Positions 8,982 to 17,625 of a DNA stretch of 64,000 nt are shown piece by piece (the first letter of the stretch is position 1; every line of letters begins with the position of its first letter). The position numbers and the translations under genes were made by a program. A model generated the notes under the pieces. The model did no database searches, was not told the DNA's origin, and saw only the letters and a program-made list of their open reading frames with translations. Origin of the DNA: Paenibacillus sp. BSR1-1 (lineage in GTDB: Bacteria > Bacillota > Bacilli > Bacillales > Cytobacillaceae); assembly GCF_030403775.1 (NCBI RefSeq), contig NZ_JAQMWQ010000011.1, positions 1-64,000 on the forward strand. The letters run 5' to 3'.

Positions 8982-10280
8982 TTATATTTCTAAAAGGGCA
9001 CGAATTTGCTTTTTGATATTCACATCACCTGAGTCATCCTTTAGGAAATCGGCCGGGTAGTAGAGCTTATGGTCAGTTCTTCTCTTCCCGGATATCGCAT
9101 CCACGATTTCAGACTCTCTGGATAGCTCCTTCAACTCCCCATTCGGCATCAGCAAATGAATCGGAAGCCGTTCTTCCTCTTCACCTGGACGATAAAAATC
9201 GTAAGGCAAATCCGAAGACGAATCGACAACTAAGTAATACTCAGGGTCAATCCCTGCTTTTTCAAATAGGCGCGTTAGTTCAGCGAGCTTTTTGTATTCT
9301 TTGGCAGGGTCAAACTCCGCAAACTTGAACAGATTGCGGTTAACAAATCGACGGCAAAGGTCGCTTAATATCGGATCTGCTTCCTCCTGCCAAATTTGAA
9401 AATAATATAAAATAACAGATTCATCTAATTTTAAATAGTCTTCTAATGTCACTTGCTCATGAAAAATGGAGGTAAAGTGAATCGGCTCATATTTAAATGA
9501 ATAATTTTCCTCAAACAATTGCTTGGCGCGATGGAGGATTTTTGTTAAGAGTACCTCGGCGCTGCGGGACACTGGATGAAAATAAACCTGCCAGTACATC
9601 TGATAGCGGCTCATAATATAATCCTCAACAGCATGCATACCGCTCTTTTTAATGACAACCTGATCTTCGCGCGGCCTCATCACGCGCAAAATCCGTTCCA
9701 TATCAAATTGGCCATAGCTGACCCCGGTAAAATAAGCATCGCGCTGTAAATAATCCATGCGGTCGGCATCAATCTGGCTCGAAATCAGGCTGACGACCAG
9801 TTTTTTATCGGATGTCTTGGCGATGACTTCCGCTACTTTTTCCGGAAAATCCGGTCCTACTCTAACAAGCACCTTATTAACTTCGGTATCCCCTAGAATA
9901 ATTGCGCGGGTAAAATCCTCGTGATCAAAATCGAACACTTTTTCAAAGGAATGGGAAAACGGACCATGTCCGAGGTCATGAAGAAGGGCAGCACAAAGCG
10001 TCAGGAGACGTTCGTCATCGTTCCATTCCGGTCTGCCGGCAAATACATCATCGATGATGCGGCGAACAATTTCATAGACACCGAGAGAATGATTGAACCG
10101 GCTGTGCTCTGCACCATGAAACGTCAAAAAGGTCGTTCCCAGCTGTTTAATCCGTCGCAGCCGCTGAAACTCCTTTGTTCCAATCAGATCCCAAATCGCC
10201 CGGTCGCGGACATGGACATATCGGTGCACTGGGTCTTTAAATACTTTTTCTTCTGTAAGTTTTTCCGTGGAATATGACAT
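8982..10280 (-). CDS. ywfO: HD-domain phosphohydrolase YwfO
   Basis: 432-residue HD-superfamily protein of the SAMHD1/dGTPase-like group; relatives hydrolyse deoxynucleoside triphosphates. Metal ligands are visible as AEHSRFNHSLGVYE followed by LLHDLGHGPFSHSFE, with the downstream Asp in SSQIDADRMDYL. Cytoplasmic. The ribosome site is AAGGAAGGGGG. Same neighbours as in B. subtilis (ywgA, rsfA). Confidence 0.9.
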   Translation of the reverse strand: MSYSTEKLTEEKVFKDPVHRYVHVRDRAIWDLIGTKEFQRLRRIKQLGTTFLTFHGAEHSRFNHSLGVYEIVRRIIDDVFAGRPEWNDDERLLTLCAALLHDLGHGPFSHSFEKVFDFDHEDFTRAIILGDTEVNKVLVRVGPDFPEKVAEVIAKTSDKKLVVSLISSQIDADRMDYLQRDAYFTGVSYGQFDMERILRVMRPREDQVVIKKSGMHAVEDYIMSRYQMYWQVYFHPVSRSAEVLLTKILHRAKQLFEENYSFKYEPIHFTSIFHEQVTLEDYLKLDESVILYYFQIWQEEADPILSDLCRRFVNRNLFKFAEFDPAKEYKKLAELTRLFEKAGIDPEYYLVVDSSSDLPYDFYRPGEEEERLPIHLLMPNGELKELSRESEIVDAISGKRRTDHKLYYPADFLKDDSGDVNIKKQIRALLEI

Positions 10281-10370
10281 CGATTTCCCCCTTCCTTTTC
10301 GAAAAATTACTTTTTTCTATTATATCCCAAAAAACAACAATTTTCCCCAGTATTTTTCGACAGAAAGCGA

Positions 10371-10411
10371 AAAGAAAAATCACCTTCAAGCGCACTGGTT
10401 AAAGGTGATTA
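10371..10411 (-). terminator. Terminator after the DUF1450 gene
   Basis: Stem AATCACCTT/AAGGTGATT on the minus strand followed by TTTTCTTTT; the left arm overlaps the stop codon. Confidence 0.65.
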
Positions 10412-10630
10412 TTTAATCTTCTTATTTACTTTCTCCATTAATTCCTCTTCCGTTAATGCGGCAACCGGGCGGTTATTAACGAAGGCAAAGGTCTTTTTCC
10501 GGCCGGGTCCGCAATAGGACTGGCAGCCAATTTTGATTTCGGCATTCGGATCGATGTCTTTCAAACGAGGGATCAATGTCTTTAAATTCACGGCCTGGCA
10601 GTCATCGCAAACACGAAATTCATTGGACAT
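10409..10630 (-). CDS. DUF1450 family small protein
   Basis: 73 residues from ATG 10630 ([11 protein letters not shown]), with AAAGGG about ten bases upstream; the longer reading to 10654 lacks a ribosome site. The family has conserved cysteines, here CDDCQAVN and [12 protein letters not shown], resembling a thioredoxin-like ferredoxin fold that could bind an iron-sulfur cluster. Related to B. subtilis YuzB-type proteins; no function known. Single-gene unit between ywfO and rsfA. Confidence 0.8.
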   Translation of the reverse strand: MSNEFRVCDDCQAVNLKTLIPRLKDIDPNAEIKIGCQSYCGPGRKKTFAFVNNRPVAALTEEELMEKVNKKIK

Positions 10631-10883
10631 TTGGTACAACCCTTTCTCGGTCAATCTACTTCTATATATTATTTTATCCTTAATGGTTACGTAATTAAAC
10701 TCCTTAGGTATTTTACATTTTCTTGGCAGTCATTGCAAGGCACAATTCTTTGCAATCAATTAATTAAACTTTTAAAAAAATCTATTATCCTTTTAACCAT
10801 TTTGGTATAAAGCCTAGAAAACTTGTCCATCCTAAGACTAGAACTTTTTTAAAAATGAGAAAACCTATAAGGAGTTGAAACAT

Positions 10884-11621
10884 ATGAAAGTTCGTCAAGA
10901 TGCATGGACAGATGAGAATGATTTGCTTTTAGCCGAGACTGTCCTCAGGCATGTAAGAGAGGGAAGCACCCAGCTGAACGCTTTTGAAGAAGTAGGCGAC
11001 AAGCTGAACCGGACTTCGGCAGCCTGCGGCTTCAGATGGAATGCCGTCGTACGCCATACGTATGAAAAAGCCTTGCAATTAGCCAAAAAACAGCGCAAAC
11101 AAAGATCAAGAGTTTTAGGAAAAGACCAAGGCGGCAAGAAAAAACTGCTTTACAGCCCGCCGGCTACTTCGACAGAAGAGTTTGAGGCAATGCCAATGTC
11201 CATTGAAATGCCAGTGGAAACTTCTAGGGAATTGCCGGATATGACTTCTGAAGTGGCAGCTGAAACCTATGTAAAACCAGCGGCAGCACAAACCTACAGA
11301 CCTCAATCAACAGGGCTCAGCCTGGATTCTGTTATTGATTACTTGCAAAACTTCAATCATTCGAATCTGCAAAATGAAGCATTAAAAAGTGAGAATGAAA
11401 GATTGAAGCGAGAATTGTCTGAGCTGCGGAAGCAAAATGAGGAAATGCGTGCAAAAATCGAGGATCTCGAGCAAAATACCGAAACGATTCAAGAAGATTA
11501 CGAGACCTTAATGAAGATCATGAACCGCGCCAGAAAGCTTGTTTTATTTGAAGAAGAAGAAAGACCCGCTACTAAATTCAAGATGGACCGAAACGGCAAT
11601 TTAGAGAAAGTAGCTGAGTAA
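10884..11621 (+). CDS. rsfA: Prespore-specific regulator RsfA
   Basis: 245-residue DNA-binding protein: a Myb/SANT-like N-terminal domain (about 1-60, [20 protein letters not shown] and FRWNAVVR), a variable linker, and a C-terminal coiled coil (about 155-210). RsfA of B. subtilis tunes sigma-F-dependent transcription in the forespore. Start at ATG 10884 (MKVRQDAW), matching the family start, with AAGGAG upstream; the TTG at 10875 overlaps that site. Single-gene unit. Confidence 0.92.
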   Translation: MKVRQDAWTDENDLLLAETVLRHVREGSTQLNAFEEVGDKLNRTSAACGFRWNAVVRHTYEKALQLAKKQRKQRSRVLGKDQGGKKKLLYSPPATSTEEFEAMPMSIEMPVETSRELPDMTSEVAAETYVKPAAAQTYRPQSTGLSLDSVIDYLQNFNHSNLQNEALKSENERLKRELSELRKQNEEMRAKIEDLEQNTETIQEDYETLMKIMNRARKLVLFEEEERPATKFKMDRNGNLEKVAE

Positions 11622-11660
11622 TTTTTGGGGAGAAGAGGTTGGATGGCAGCATCCAATTAG

Positions 11661-11692
11661 AAAAAGCCGTAAACCATCGTTTACGGCTTTTT
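11661..11692. terminator. Bidirectional terminator rsfA / lipL
   Basis: Stem AAAAGCCGTAAAC/GTTTACGGCTTTT with a four-base loop between converging genes. Confidence 0.9.
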
Positions 11693-12511
11693 TACTTGTT
11701 CATTTCGCTCTACGACTCTTTGATAGTACCCGGGCAATAGTTCGAGTTCGAATTCATTGAGCTGGCCGGCATAGAGCAAATCGCTGTTTTTCTTTAACTG
11801 GTTTAATAGCCGAACCATAACATCCGCGATGGAAAAATTAGTTTGATAAAGCTCCGATAATGAGGCCATGACGTCAGGGACAATCTCCGGAAAGGTGAAT
11901 TTGGTCGTTTCCGCTTGTTTGGCAATCGCGTAAAACTCTCTAATCAGTTCGGCGCGATTGCTGCCGCTTCCATTGACACAAAGATAAATCTGAACGGCTA
12001 CACCTTTTTTCAGGCGGCGCTGGGAAATGCCGGCGAATTTTTTCCCGCCTATACTGAGGTCATAACTTCCCGGGCAATAAGATCCGACTATTTCCCTTGC
12101 CTCAATCTGCTGGGGGAAATCGGCAAACATTTGTTGAATCAGCTGCCACATTGCCTCATAGCCGCGATTGATATCAATCCCTTTCTCGGCCTCGGGGAAA
12201 ATCAGCGAGATATTGAGGACGCCCTCATCGAGAACGACGGCAAGCCCGCCGGAATTCCTTACAATAGACTGATAGCCCTGATTATGAAGATATTGAATGC
12301 CTTCTTGTAAAAATGGCAGTTTTGTATCTTGAATGCCGAGAACGATGGTATTGTGATGAACCCATGTCCTTGCAGTAGCCGGCGCTTGACCTGCTCCGAC
12401 CGATGCACAAAGTGTATCATCGGTTCCAAATGACTGTAACGCGTGAAAATGACTGCCTATGACAGACTGGTCAATAACCCGCCACTGTGGCTGCCGCAGT
12501 AAACCTTCCAT
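11681..12511 (-). CDS. lipL: Octanoyl-GcvH:protein N-octanoyltransferase
   Basis: Amidotransferase that moves octanoyl from GcvH to E2 subunits of 2-oxoacid dehydrogenases in lipoate synthesis. BPL/LplA fold with [16 protein letters not shown] and the catalytic cysteine in [22 protein letters not shown] (Cys146). Length 276, normal for LipL (B. subtilis ywfL). Clear AAGGAG ribosome site. The C-terminus overlaps the terminator arm. Confidence 0.92.
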   Translation of the reverse strand: MEGLLRQPQWRVIDQSVIGSHFHALQSFGTDDTLCASVGAGQAPATARTWVHHNTIVLGIQDTKLPFLQEGIQYLHNQGYQSIVRNSGGLAVVLDEGVLNISLIFPEAEKGIDINRGYEAMWQLIQQMFADFPQQIEAREIVGSYCPGSYDLSIGGKKFAGISQRRLKKGVAVQIYLCVNGSGSNRAELIREFYAIAKQAETTKFTFPEIVPDVMASLSELYQTNFSIADVMVRLLNQLKKNSDLLYAGQLNEFELELLPGYYQRVVERNEQVKKP

Positions 12512-12591
12512 TTTAGTAGCTCCTTGAATGTTTGATAGGGTAATTTTATCAAATAGCTAGCTTCTTGTCCTGTTTTCTTCCAATAAATGTC

Positions 12592-12690
12592 TAAATAGAC
12601 AAAGTGGCTTTAAAAATAGACAATGCCCCCTTGAAAATAGACAAAACCCTCAAAAAAATAGAAAAACTACCCAAAAAATAGACAAACCTC
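12592..12690. repeat. 21-bp-period array, core AAAAATAGACAAA, 5 units
   Basis: On the plus strand TAGAC occurs at 12596, 12617, 12638, 12659 (variant TAGAA) and 12680, i.e. spacing 21, 21, 21, 21. Each is preceded by an A-run and followed by an A-rich tail, while the remaining bases of each unit differ. It lies between the pta terminator and the lipL start. Same core as the array at 33727-33840. Confidence 0.8.
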
Positions 12691-12722
12691 AAAAAAGAGC
12701 CAGCCCACCCTCGGACTAGCTC
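12691..12722 (-). terminator. Terminator after pta
   Basis: Minus-strand RNA GAGCUAGUCC pairs with GGGCUGGCUC (two G-U pairs) around a six-base loop, then six U. Confidence 0.75.
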
Positions 12723-12735
12723 CCCCAAAAACCAT

Positions 12736-13707
12736 TTATAACCCCTGCGCCGCCGTAATTAACGCTAACTTATAGACATCTTCTTCATTACAGCCGCGGG
12801 ACAGGTCGTTAACCGGCTTATTCAAGCCTTGTAAAATCGGGCCCACTGCTTCAAATCCGCCTAAACGCTGGGCAATTTTGTAACCGATGTTTCCAGCTTC
12901 AAGGCTAGGGAATATAAACACGTTAGCATCTCCTTGCAGCACAGAACCAGGCGCTTTGCTTTTAGCAACAGATGGAACAAACGCGGCATCAAATTGAAAC
13001 TCCCCGTCGAGCACAAGCGATGCATCGCGACGTTTTGCCTCAGCAACAGCCTCGACAACCTTTTCCGTTTCAGGAGATTTCGCCGAACCCTTCGTTGAAA
13101 ATGAAAGCATCGCAATCCGCGGTTCAAGATCAAACATCTCAGCCGTCTTCGCGCTTTCGATTGCAATCTCCGCTAAATCCATGCTATCCGGCGCAATGTT
13201 AATGGCGCAATCAGCAAACACATATTTCTCATCGCCGCGCACCATGATGAACACACCAGAAGTTTTCCGCACGCCCTCTTTTGTCTTAATGATTTGCAGC
13301 GCCGGGCGGACCGTATCGGCTGTGGAATGGGCCGCACCACTGACCAAACCGTGTGCTTTATTTAAATACACCAGCATCGTGCCAAAATAGTTTTCATCAA
13401 GCAAAATTCGTCTAGCATCCTCTTCGGTTGCTTTTCCATTACGGCGCGCAACAAATGCCGCGACAAGCTCATCCATTCCCGCATAGTTGGCAGGGTCATA
13501 GATTTCCGCTGCCTCCAAGGAAACACCAAGCTCGCTTGCCTTTGCCTGCACCTGTTCAATGTTGCCAACCAAAATCGGTGTCAGCAGCTTTTCCTCCGCC
13601 AAACGGCCTGCCGCACGAACAACCCGTTCATCCAAGCCTTCTGGAAAAACAATTTTTACATCACGTCCGGAAATTTTTTGCTTTAATCCTTCAAATAAAT
13701 CACTCAC
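12736..13707 (-). CDS. pta: Phosphate acetyltransferase
   Basis: Interconverts acetyl-CoA and acetyl phosphate in overflow acetate metabolism. 323 residues from GTG 13707 (MSDLFEGLKQKISG), with AGGGAGG eight bases upstream, the same length as B. subtilis Pta. Family motifs KIVFPEGLDERVVRAA, SGAAHSTADTVRPALQ and DGEFQFDAAF are present. Divergent from hemQ, which is the conserved Bacillus order. Confidence 0.95.
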   Translation of the reverse strand: MSDLFEGLKQKISGRDVKIVFPEGLDERVVRAAGRLAEEKLLTPILVGNIEQVQAKASELGVSLEAAEIYDPANYAGMDELVAAFVARRNGKATEEDARRILLDENYFGTMLVYLNKAHGLVSGAAHSTADTVRPALQIIKTKEGVRKTSGVFIMVRGDEKYVFADCAINIAPDSMDLAEIAIESAKTAEMFDLEPRIAMLSFSTKGSAKSPETEKVVEAVAEAKRRDASLVLDGEFQFDAAFVPSVAKSKAPGSVLQGDANVFIFPSLEAGNIGYKIAQRLGGFEAVGPILQGLNKPVNDLSRGCNEEDVYKLALITAAQGL

Positions 13708-13941
13708 AAAACAAACCTCCCTAAAAAAACTACCTACCAAGCATACTTTACCTGGCATAAATTTCAATGATTTTACTCACAGAGAACGGTTTCACTTAAA
13801 ATATTTTTGTTTTCAAAAAATTGCACTCTATCCTTTACTATTTACTATTTTTTATAAAAGTATCCTTCAAGGTTTTATTAAAGCGTCTGTTGGTCAAACT
13901 ATGTTATAGTTATTTAGAATGATTATTTAGGAGTGATTGTA

Positions 13942-14685
13942 ATGAGTGAAGCAGCACAAACGCTTGATGGCTGGTATTGCCTGCATGATTTTCGTACAGT
14001 AGACTGGACGACTTGGAAGATGCTTTCAAGCGATGAGCGCCAGTCCGCTATCCACGAGTTTTTAAGTCTAGTTGAAAAATGGAATACTACCCAGGAACGT
14101 AAAGAAGGCAGCCATGCCCTATATACAATCGTTGGCCAAAAAGCTGATTTTATGATGATGATCCTTCGTCCAACAATGGAAGAATTAAATGAAATTGAAA
14201 CCGAATTCAATAAAACAAAATTAGCGGAATTCACAATCCCTGCTCATTCCTATGTATCGGTTGTGGAGCTGAGCAACTATTTGCCTGCCGGTGAAGACCC
14301 ATACCAAAATCCGCAAATCCTTGCTCGTTTGTATCCAACGCTTCCGAAAACAAAGCATGTTTGTTTCTATCCAATGGATAAGCGCCGTCAGGGCAATGAT
14401 AACTGGTACATGCTGCCAATGGAGGAGCGCCGCAATATGATGCGCAGCCATGGCATGATCGGTCGTACATATGCTGGTAAGGTAAAGCAAATCATCACTG
14501 GCTCTGTTGGTTTTGACGATTACGAATGGGGCGTAACCCTGTTTGCTGAAGATGTACTTCAGTTTAAAAAGCTTGTTTATGAAATGCGTTTTGATGAAGT
14601 CAGCGCGCGCTATGGCGAATTCGGAGCTTTCTTTGTCGGCAATCTGTTAGAGGAAGAACGCGTACCAAAATTCCTTCATGTTTAA
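13942..14685 (+). CDS. hemQ: Coproheme decarboxylase (chlorite dismutase family)
   Basis: Final enzyme of the coproporphyrin-dependent haem pathway of Gram-positives; decarboxylates coproheme to haem b with peroxide. 247 residues from ATG 13942, with AGGAG eight bases upstream. The catalytic tyrosine motif is CFYPMDKRR (Tyr143), and the probable haem-ligand histidine is in [10 protein letters not shown] (His170). B. subtilis ywfI counterpart. Haem supply is relevant to the cytochromes encoded elsewhere in the window. Confidence 0.93.
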   Translation: MSEAAQTLDGWYCLHDFRTVDWTTWKMLSSDERQSAIHEFLSLVEKWNTTQERKEGSHALYTIVGQKADFMMMILRPTMEELNEIETEFNKTKLAEFTIPAHSYVSVVELSNYLPAGEDPYQNPQILARLYPTLPKTKHVCFYPMDKRRQGNDNWYMLPMEERRNMMRSHGMIGRTYAGKVKQIITGSVGFDDYEWGVTLFAEDVLQFKKLVYEMRFDEVSARYGEFGAFFVGNLLEEERVPKFLHV

Positions 14686-14688
14686 TCC

Positions 14689-14717
14689 AAAAAAGCTCCG
14701 GCCTCCGCTTGGAGCTT
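14689..14717 (+). terminator. Terminator after hemQ
   Basis: Stem AAAAAAGCTCC/GGAGCTTTTTT starting just past the hemQ stop. Confidence 0.8.
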
Positions 14718-14744
14718 TTTTGTTTTTCCTCCTAATCCTTAAGT

Positions 14745-14770
14745 CATATCTTAGGACTTTCCCTCATACT
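14745..14770 (+). promoter_or_regulatory. Sigma-E-type promoter for gerQ
   Basis: CATATC, a 14-base spacer, then CATACT(AA) closely fit the mother-cell sigma-E consensus (-35 ATATT-like, -10 CATACAnT). gerQ of B. subtilis is sigma-E dependent, which supports the call. Confidence 0.6.
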
Positions 14771-14867
14771 AATAAAACAGCGAGTCTTGATAAAAGTCTG
14801 CAGGAACCAATTTGGGCTTATGGGAGTATGAATAGAATGTTGAGCCACATTTTTAGGAGGGAAAAAG

Positions 14868-15326
14868 ATGAGTCAATATTACAATCCACAAGGATTTCAG
14901 CCTTATAATCCAGCAGGGCAGCCAGGAGCGGCGGGGCAGCCCTTTTACCCTGGTGCACAACAAGCTTTTCCGCCGGCCGGCGCAGGCAGTACGCCAACGC
15001 CGCAACAAGCAGCCGCTGCGGCATCCATTTCAGCCGGCATGCTGCCAATTGAACAATCCTACATCGAAAATATTCTACGTTTGAACAAAGGCAAACTTGT
15101 CAGTGTTTTTGCTACCTTTGAAGGCAGCACGTCATGGAATTCCAAAGAATTTAGAGGAATCATCGAAGCTGCTGGAAGAGACCATGTTATTTTAAGTGAT
15201 CCTCAAAAAGGCACACGGTTTCTCATTCCAATGGTCGCCGTGGACTATATTACTTTCTCTGAAGAAATCGAGTACGAATATCCATATGGAGGCGGGCAAC
15301 AAATGAGTACTTTCCCTCCAAGGTAA
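14868..15326 (+). CDS. gerQ: Spore coat protein GerQ
   Basis: 152-residue spore coat protein. The N-terminal half is rich in Gln, Pro, Gly and Ala (residues 5-50); the conserved C-terminal half carries IENILRLNKGKLVSVF and FRGIIEAAGRDHVILSD. In B. subtilis GerQ is crosslinked into the coat by transglutaminase and is needed for the cortex lytic enzyme CwlJ to work in germination. AGGAGGG upstream. Same place as B. subtilis ywdL. Confidence 0.93.
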   Translation: MSQYYNPQGFQPYNPAGQPGAAGQPFYPGAQQAFPPAGAGSTPTPQQAAAAASISAGMLPIEQSYIENILRLNKGKLVSVFATFEGSTSWNSKEFRGIIEAAGRDHVILSDPQKGTRFLIPMVAVDYITFSEEIEYEYPYGGGQQMSTFPPR

Positions 15327-15327
15327 A

Positions 15328-15368
15328 TAAAAAAGGCATTCGGACCCCGAGTCCAAATGCCTTTTTTC
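15328..15368. terminator. Bidirectional terminator gerQ / ywdK
   Basis: Stem AAAAGGCATTCGGA/TCCAAATGCCTTTT (one mismatch) with seven-base loop and T-runs on both sides. Confidence 0.85.
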
Positions 15369-15370
15369 GT

Positions 15371-15742
15371 TTATAAATGTTTTACCGCCCCGACGATAAT
15401 CAAAATCCACGCAGCTAAAAAACAAACGCCGCCAATTGGGGTAATCGCTCCTAAGACGCCCACTTTCGTCAAGCTTAACATGTACAAGCTGCCGCTAAAT
15501 AAAATGATTCCCGCAAGCATCAACCATCCGGACCAGCTAAACAAAGAGCTGACTGGAACCTTGCCAAGAAGGAAACCAATGATTAACAGGCCTGTGGCAT
15601 GAAACATTTGATAGGTTACACCCGTTTTCCAAATATCTAAATAATGGGCGTCAAGTCTATCCTTTAATCCATGTGCCCCAAAAGCGCCCAGTGCAACAGC
15701 CAAAAAGGCATTGATGGCACCGATTATAATAAAGGTTTTCAT
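15371..15742 (-). CDS. ywdK: DUF423 membrane protein YwdK
   Basis: 123 residues and four predicted membrane helices. The DUF423 start is recognisable (FIIIGAINAFLAVALGAFGAHGLKDRL). Function unknown; widespread small membrane protein. GGGGAGGAAA ribosome site. Downstream of ywdI by about 20 bases, probably cotranscribed. Confidence 0.9.
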   Translation of the reverse strand: MKTFIIIGAINAFLAVALGAFGAHGLKDRLDAHYLDIWKTGVTYQMFHATGLLIIGFLLGKVPVSSLFSWSGWLMLAGIILFSGSLYMLSLTKVGVLGAITPIGGVCFLAAWILIIVGAVKHL

Positions 15743-15762
15743 TTTCTAAATTTCCTCCCCTG

Positions 15763-16059
15763 TTAAAAATCAAATAACGAATCTCCATTGGCTTCGTCAC
15801 CTAATTCTAATTTTTTAGGCTGCTGCAGTGAAACTGGCTGATTTTGAAATACCGGCTGTGCAATAACAGGCTGGACCTGGACCTTAGAGGCTTGATTCCA
15901 TGACGCTTCCTTTATACCAGGCTTTTCTTCCAGTATCAATTCGCATAATATTTTAATAGAGTAAATCTTTTCCCGCAAGCTTTCTTCCTTCTGAGCTGTT
16001 TGCGCCTGCTTTAATTCTGTTTCCATTTTGTCTAATAGTTTTTGGATGGATATATTCAC
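15763..16059 (-). CDS. ywdI: YwdI family protein
   Basis: Small cytoplasmic protein, 98 residues from GTG 16059, which has GAGG eight bases upstream; the in-frame GTG at 16068 overlaps that site. The helical N-terminus (ISIQKLLDKMETELKQAQ) and REKIYSIKILCELILE fit the YwdI/DUF5327 family. The middle is Gln/Val/Pro-rich and the end acidic. Function unknown. Syntenic with B. subtilis. Confidence 0.78.
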   Translation of the reverse strand: MNISIQKLLDKMETELKQAQTAQKEESLREKIYSIKILCELILEEKPGIKEASWNQASKVQVQPVIAQPVFQNQPVSLQQPKKLELGDEANGDSLFDF

Positions 16060-16152
16060 GTTTGACACCTCAAAATTAAGACTCGCTTCTATTCTACCTG
16101 AGTATTGACCTTTTTACGAAAAATTAGACTGCGGGCTGCGACAATATTTTCA

Positions 16153-16168
16153 TGTTCCACGTGAAACA
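16153..16168. other. parS: parS, ParB/Spo0J binding site
   Basis: TGTTCCACGTGAAACA matches the Bacillus parS consensus TGTTNCACGTGAAACA at every fixed position. ParB nucleates here, spreads and loads condensin for origin segregation. B. subtilis has parS copies on the same origin-proximal arm, at roughly 330-334 degrees, which is where the ywd genes lie. It sits in the short gap between ywdI and the moeB terminator. Confidence 0.93.
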
Positions 16169-16182
16169 TGTCATTTTATGTC

Positions 16183-16215
16183 ATTTAAAATACCCGCACC
16201 AATAAAGGCACGGGC
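16183..16215 (-). terminator. Terminator of the formate dehydrogenase/molybdenum-cofactor run
   Basis: Minus-strand stem CCCGTGCC/GGTGCGGG (two wobbles) with six-base loop, then TATTTTAA, directly after moeB. Confidence 0.65.
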
Positions 16216-16221
16216 TTAAGA

Positions 16222-17241
16222 TTATCCTAGTATTCTCTGGTAAATAGACTTCGCTTGCGTCAAATCCTTTGTTCCGTGGATGAGGGCGCGGCCATCTTGA
16301 AAAATAACCATCCGCTCCGGACCCATTTCCACTGAAACTAAATAGGGATTGCCTTTAACAGTATATCCAAGTGAACTAAGTTGACCGGCAAGCCGTTCCA
16401 GTGAAATCTCTCCTGCTGAGGAAGGGCGGATTTGCACCGTATCGCGGCCGCACAGCACTGTCGTTTTCATCATATTTTCCTGGTCAAGATACGGATAGGT
16501 CCGCTCCTCGCCGCAGGATAAGCAGCCTGCAAACTTCGCCTTCGACATTTTCAAACTCGTATATTGGTTTCGCCATAAATCAAAGCTGACAAATGATGTG
16601 CGCACTGCCTCCCAATCCTCAGCCAACATTTTTAATGCTTCAGCTGTCTGATGGGCGATGACCATTTGCACCGCAGGAGATATTATTCCGCCGGTATCAC
16701 AGGTCATTCCCTGAAGCGGGATGCTGCGCAGCAGGCAGTTCAAGCACGGCGTTTTCCCCGGAATAATTGAAAAACTCATTCCAAAGCTGCCGACACAAGC
16801 TCCGTAAATCCACGGAACCTTATATTTTTGCGATACATCGTTCATCGCCATCCGTGTTTCAAAATTGTCCGTTGCATCAATCATCACATCCACACCGGTG
16901 ACGAGTTCTTCGAGCAACTCAGGGTTGGCATCACCGATGATCGCCCGGATTTCCACATCGGAATTAATGGCGCGCAGCCGCTTTTCCGCTGCAGCGGCCT
17001 TCGGAAGCTTTTCAGCCACATCTTCTTCCGTGTAGAGCTGCTGGCGCTGGAGATTGCTTGCTTCGACGTAATCACGATCGATGATGGTAATCCGCCCGAC
17101 TCCGGCTCGGGTCAATACTTCAGCATTCCCTGAACCAAGAGCCCCGGCCCCGATAATAAGGACATGTTTTTCGCCAATTTTTGCTTGCCCGTCTTTGCCG
17201 ATGCCCGGAAAGAGGACCTGCCGTGAATACCGTTCGTCCAA
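16222..17241 (-). CDS. moeB: Molybdopterin-synthase adenylyltransferase MoeB/ThiF-like
   Basis: E1-like enzyme that adenylates the C-terminal glycine of MoaD (or ThiS) so that sulfur can be attached. 339 residues. Rossmann ATP site LIIGAGALGSGNAEVLTRAGVG, the RQQLY region, and zinc cysteine pairs CLNC and CLSC. The C-terminal 95 residues form a small extra domain instead of rhodanese. The TTG at 17241 has GAGAGG eight bases upstream and is preferred to GTG 17250, which overlaps that site. Last gene of the Mo run, next to moaD, its substrate. Confidence 0.88.
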   Translation of the reverse strand: MDERYSRQVLFPGIGKDGQAKIGEKHVLIIGAGALGSGNAEVLTRAGVGRITIIDRDYVEASNLQRQQLYTEEDVAEKLPKAAAAEKRLRAINSDVEIRAIIGDANPELLEELVTGVDVMIDATDNFETRMAMNDVSQKYKVPWIYGACVGSFGMSFSIIPGKTPCLNCLLRSIPLQGMTCDTGGIISPAVQMVIAHQTAEALKMLAEDWEAVRTSFVSFDLWRNQYTSLKMSKAKFAGCLSCGEERTYPYLDQENMMKTTVLCGRDTVQIRPSSAGEISLERLAGQLSSLGYTVKGNPYLVSVEMGPERMVIFQDGRALIHGTKDLTQAKSIYQRILG

Positions 17242-17316
17242 ATTTTTCACCTCTCAATAGAAAACTCGCCGTATGGCGAGCTTTATGTAAGAACTCATGT
17301 TTTTTTCCTATTTAAA

Positions 17317-17390
17317 GATTTATCCGAGTTTTTTTTGTGAATTTTCCATGTTTATTTATGAATCAACTGCTTTTATTTGCGAATCTAAAA
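17317..17390. repeat. 21-bp-period array, core TTTTATTTGYGAATC
   Basis: GAATT/GAATC occurs at 17339, 17360 and 17381, spacing 21 and 21, with a degenerate GATTT one base out of register at 17317. Each is preceded by TTTATTT-like sequence. The array touches the moaD stop codon and fills the moaD-moeB gap. Confidence 0.65.
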
Positions 17391-17391
17391 A

Positions 17392-17625
17392 TCAACCGCC
17401 GCTCACAGGCGGAATAAAAGCAATCTCATCACCGTCACGGATGACCTCGTCATTGGAAGCAAACTCTTCATTAATCGCGGTCATGACAGTATCCATTCGC
17501 GGAAGGTCGTACTGAGCCGCCAAATCTGCTTTCAATTCGGCGACCGTTTTCCCACTGGCGTCCACCTTCAAATACTCTTCGCCTACGGCATCCCGTAAAT
17601 GCGCAAAAAACAACACTTTATTCAT
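17392..17625 (-). CDS. moaD: Molybdopterin synthase small subunit
   Basis: Ubiquitin-like sulfur carrier of 77 residues ending PPVSGG, the double-glycine tail that becomes a thiocarboxylate and donates sulfur to precursor Z. Start overlaps moaE by eight bases, with GAGGAG upstream. Pairs with MoaE to form the synthase. Confidence 0.94.
   Translation of the reverse strand: MNKVLFFAHLRDAVGEEYLKVDASGKTVAELKADLAAQYDLPRMDTVMTAINEEFASNDEVIRDGDEIAFIPPVSGG

Noticed and set aside
10729..10753. Inverted repeat ATTGCAA...TTGCAAT upstream of rsfA as an operator
   Set aside because: Seven-base arms in A/T-rich DNA about 130 bases from the start, without a promoter match; could be chance.
12592..12690. 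CRISPR array
   Set aside because: Period of 21 bases with an 11-13-base core and about eight-base variable parts is far too short for repeats and spacers, and there are no cas genes.
17297..17515. Plus-strand 72-codon protein over the 21-bp array and moaD
   Set aside because: It is antisense to moaD for half its length and lacks a ribosome site; the heptad look follows from the 21-bp period.
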